A stretch of DNA of 22,190 nucleotides, taken from the IMG/VR virus record IMGVR_UViG_3300037153_000113, positions 1 through 22,190 of that record; one strand, written 5' to 3'. The stretch is from a virus. The position numbers and the translations under genes are program-made. This document shows positions 21,046 through 22,190 of this stretch, in pieces (the stretch's first letter is position 1; each line of letters opens with the position of its first letter). Under the pieces are notes generated by a model that saw only the letters and a list, made by a program, of their open reading frames with translations, was not told the origin of the DNA and made no database searches.

Positions 21046-21372
21046 ATGCCCGCGACGGTCGAAACACTTCGTATCTATCTCGGTATTGGCGGTGCGCGTG
21101 ACGTAGATACGCAAGCAATGCAGATTGCATGCGACGCCGCTAACCGCGTAGTCGAAGTGTTTCGGCCGGACGTGGCGGAATCCGATGATCCATGGCCCGC
21201 CGAAATCGAGAGCGGCGCGCTCGTCCAAGCGGCACGGCTCTACGGGCGACGCGGGAGCGTGCAAGGCGTGGCGGCATTCCAAGATATCGGCGTTGCCACG
21301 ATCGGCAGGCTTGACCCGGACGTGCGCGTGCTGCTCGGTTTAGGCGAGTATCAACCATCGGCTATCGCATGA
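21046..21372 (+). CDS. Head-tail connector (HK97 gp6-like)
   Basis: 108 residues from ATG 21046, with AAGGGGG (21034-21040) five bases upstream. TVETLRIYLGIGGARDVDTQ, MQIACDAANRVVEVFRPD, then EIESGALVQAARLYGRRGSV and DPDVRVLLGLGEY: a helical bundle with the A-x2-Y-x-RRGS pattern of head-tail adaptors. It binds below the portal after packaging. The frame extends upstream to 20947, but that overlaps capsid coding sequence. Confidence 0.85.
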   Translation: MPATVETLRIYLGIGGARDVDTQAMQIACDAANRVVEVFRPDVAESDDPWPAEIESGALVQAARLYGRRGSVQGVAAFQDIGVATIGRLDPDVRVLLGLGEYQPSAIA

Positions 21373-21710
21373 GTAGCTACGAAAAGGGTTTAGAGATAGC
21401 CGCGCGACTAGAGGACGCGGGCATCGTCGCTACATGCGATCCGCGCGGCGCTAATCCGCCGTGCGTATTGATCACGCCACCGCAAGGCACCGTGGATCAT
21501 TTGTGCGGCGCTACCGGGACATGGCAGCTATTCGCGCTCTCGCCGACAACCGCGAATCTCGACGCATGGAAAGCGCTCGATGAAATGTTGGTGGCAGTAG
21601 AGGACGTGCTTTCGATCGAAGGATGGGACTTTGTGAGTTACACGCTTAGCGGCGACTCGCCACCCATTCCGTCCTACCGCATTCGTTATACGGAGGCATT
21701 CGAACTATGA
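21369..21710 (+). CDS. Tail terminator-like protein
   Basis: 113 residues with ATGA overlaps at both ends. An N-terminal helix (EKGLEIAARLEDAG), NPPCVLITPP, WQLFALSPTTANLDAWKALD and SYRIRYTEAFEL follow the pattern of siphovirus tail terminator or tail completion proteins, which cap the finished tail tube and join it to the head. Position between connector and major tail protein agrees. The head-closure protein normally found before it was not identified, so this small protein or the gp10-like protein may cover that role. Confidence 0.75.
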   Translation: MSSYEKGLEIAARLEDAGIVATCDPRGANPPCVLITPPQGTVDHLCGATGTWQLFALSPTTANLDAWKALDEMLVAVEDVLSIEGWDFVSYTLSGDSPPIPSYRIRYTEAFEL

Positions 21711-22171
21711 CCATTACCGAATCGCGCGTCCGAAAGGGCGTGCTCACGCTCGGCGAAACGGCAGCATCCGTAGATTTCTCGTGTCAACCGACGAATATCC
21801 GGGTAACGCCAACGTATGACGATGACGGCGACCGGACCGAAACGCTCTGCGGCGACGTAATTCCGCCCGGCAAGATCGCGAGCTATGTGCTTGCCGGTAC
21901 TGCGGTGCAAGACTTCGATGATCCCGAAGGATTCCTAGCATATTGTTGGGATAACCAAATGGATACGGTGCCCTTCACATGGCAACCGAATATCGAAGGT
22001 GCGCCGACGTGGAGCGGTTCACTCGTCGTTGTGGCGCTCGAAGAGGGCGGCGATGTTGGCGCGCGCATTACAACCGATTTCGAATTTGACATTGTGGGTA
22101 CGCCGGATCGCACGTACGCCGCGCCCGGCGTCGCGCAAGAAGAGGTTCCCGCACCCGCACCGGTTGGCTAA
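21707..22171 (+). CDS. Major tail (tube) protein
   Basis: 154 residues. TITESRVRKGVLTLGETAAS, an acidic loop (YDDDGDRTETLCGDVIPPGK), SYVLAGTAVQDFDDPEGFLA, VPFTWQPN and DFEFDIVG form the beta-rich plan of actinophage tail tube subunits, which stack in hexameric rings. The C-terminal 20 residues are Pro/Ala-rich. It starts in an ATGA overlap with the terminator gene and ends in TAATG with the gp10-like gene, whose start is seen again at 108 because the window is circular. Confidence 0.88.
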   Translation: MTITESRVRKGVLTLGETAASVDFSCQPTNIRVTPTYDDDGDRTETLCGDVIPPGKIASYVLAGTAVQDFDDPEGFLAYCWDNQMDTVPFTWQPNIEGAPTWSGSLVVVALEEGGDVGARITTDFEFDIVGTPDRTYAAPGVAQEEVPAPAPVG

Positions 22172-22190
22172 TGCCCGAGCCGGTAGTACG
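22064..22190. repeat. Terminal direct repeat, right copy
   Basis: Identical over all 127 bases to 1-127. It contains the major tail protein 3' end and the first 27 bases of the gp10-like gene, so that gene continues at the left of the window (108-488). Confidence 0.95.

Noticed and set aside
1-22190. tRNA genes or CRISPR arrays
   Set aside because: No cloverleaf with a T-loop GGTTCGA-type segment and no regularly spaced short repeats were seen; the only regular repeat is the 132-bp one inside the tape measure gene.

Overview
The window is a complete or near-complete genome of a small temperate siphovirus (long non-contractile tail), assembled as a circle. Its first 127 bases recur exactly as its last 127, so the unique molecule is 22,063 bp and the window edges cut an arbitrary point at the end of the major tail gene. 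The protein families point to an actinobacterial host: HK97-type head genes, an HNH endonuclease beside the large terminase, FDGD/WTG-type minor tail proteins, an M15-like lysin ending in a WHIH motif, YqaJ plus RecT recombination, and zinc-ribbon proteins in a leftward operon. GC looks moderately high by eye; it was not computed. The host genus cannot be named.

Layout on the circle. Packaging and head: HNH endonuclease (15599), small basic protein (15969), TerL (16415), portal (17872), prohead protease (19139), capsid (19833), connector (21046), tail terminator (21369), major tail protein (21707, continuing across the junction). Tail: HK97 gp10-like protein (108), tail assembly chaperones G and G-T joined by a -1 frameshift (485-888), tape measure (888), a 922-residue hub/receptor protein (3056) and a short lectin-like tail protein (5805). 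Lysis: a 26-residue membrane peptide (6181), an M15-like endolysin (6275), and a two-frame acidic/membrane gene that is probably the holin (6934-7319). Integration: a non-coding stretch likely to hold attP (7320-7724), a tyrosine integrase (7725) and a strong terminator (8787). Leftward operon of four genes rich in zinc-binding motifs (10180 to 8822), diverging from rightward early genes across a 144-base control region with a 16-bp operator-like palindrome. Early/recombination: HTH protein, excisionase-like protein, two small ORFs, YqaJ exonuclease, RecT, two small ORFs, a PD-(D/E)XK nuclease, an Hjc-like resolvase and three small ORFs (10328-15048). A non-coding block at 15049-15393 carries DnaA boxes and looks like a replication origin.

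How it fits together. No primase, helicase, polymerase or initiator gene is visible. Together with two perfect TTATCCACA boxes and one overlapping 8/9 match, this suggests that the phage recruits host DnaA and the host replisome, and uses its own exonuclease/annealase/resolvase set for recombination. Packaging is probably cos-type: HNH plus TerL flank a block of long G-runs and an AT-rich, A-tract-phased segment. Genes are packed with ATGA, GTGA or TAATG overlaps, so the few real gaps stand out as regulatory: int leader, early control region, recT leader, ori, G-run block, terL upstream region, and the protease-capsid gap.

Most notable: the start-less membrane reading frame behind the acidic ORF (a second frameshift or a sequence error), the structured recT leader with two competing folds, the host-DnaA-type origin, the G-run cos candidate, and the canonical tail-chaperone slippery site.
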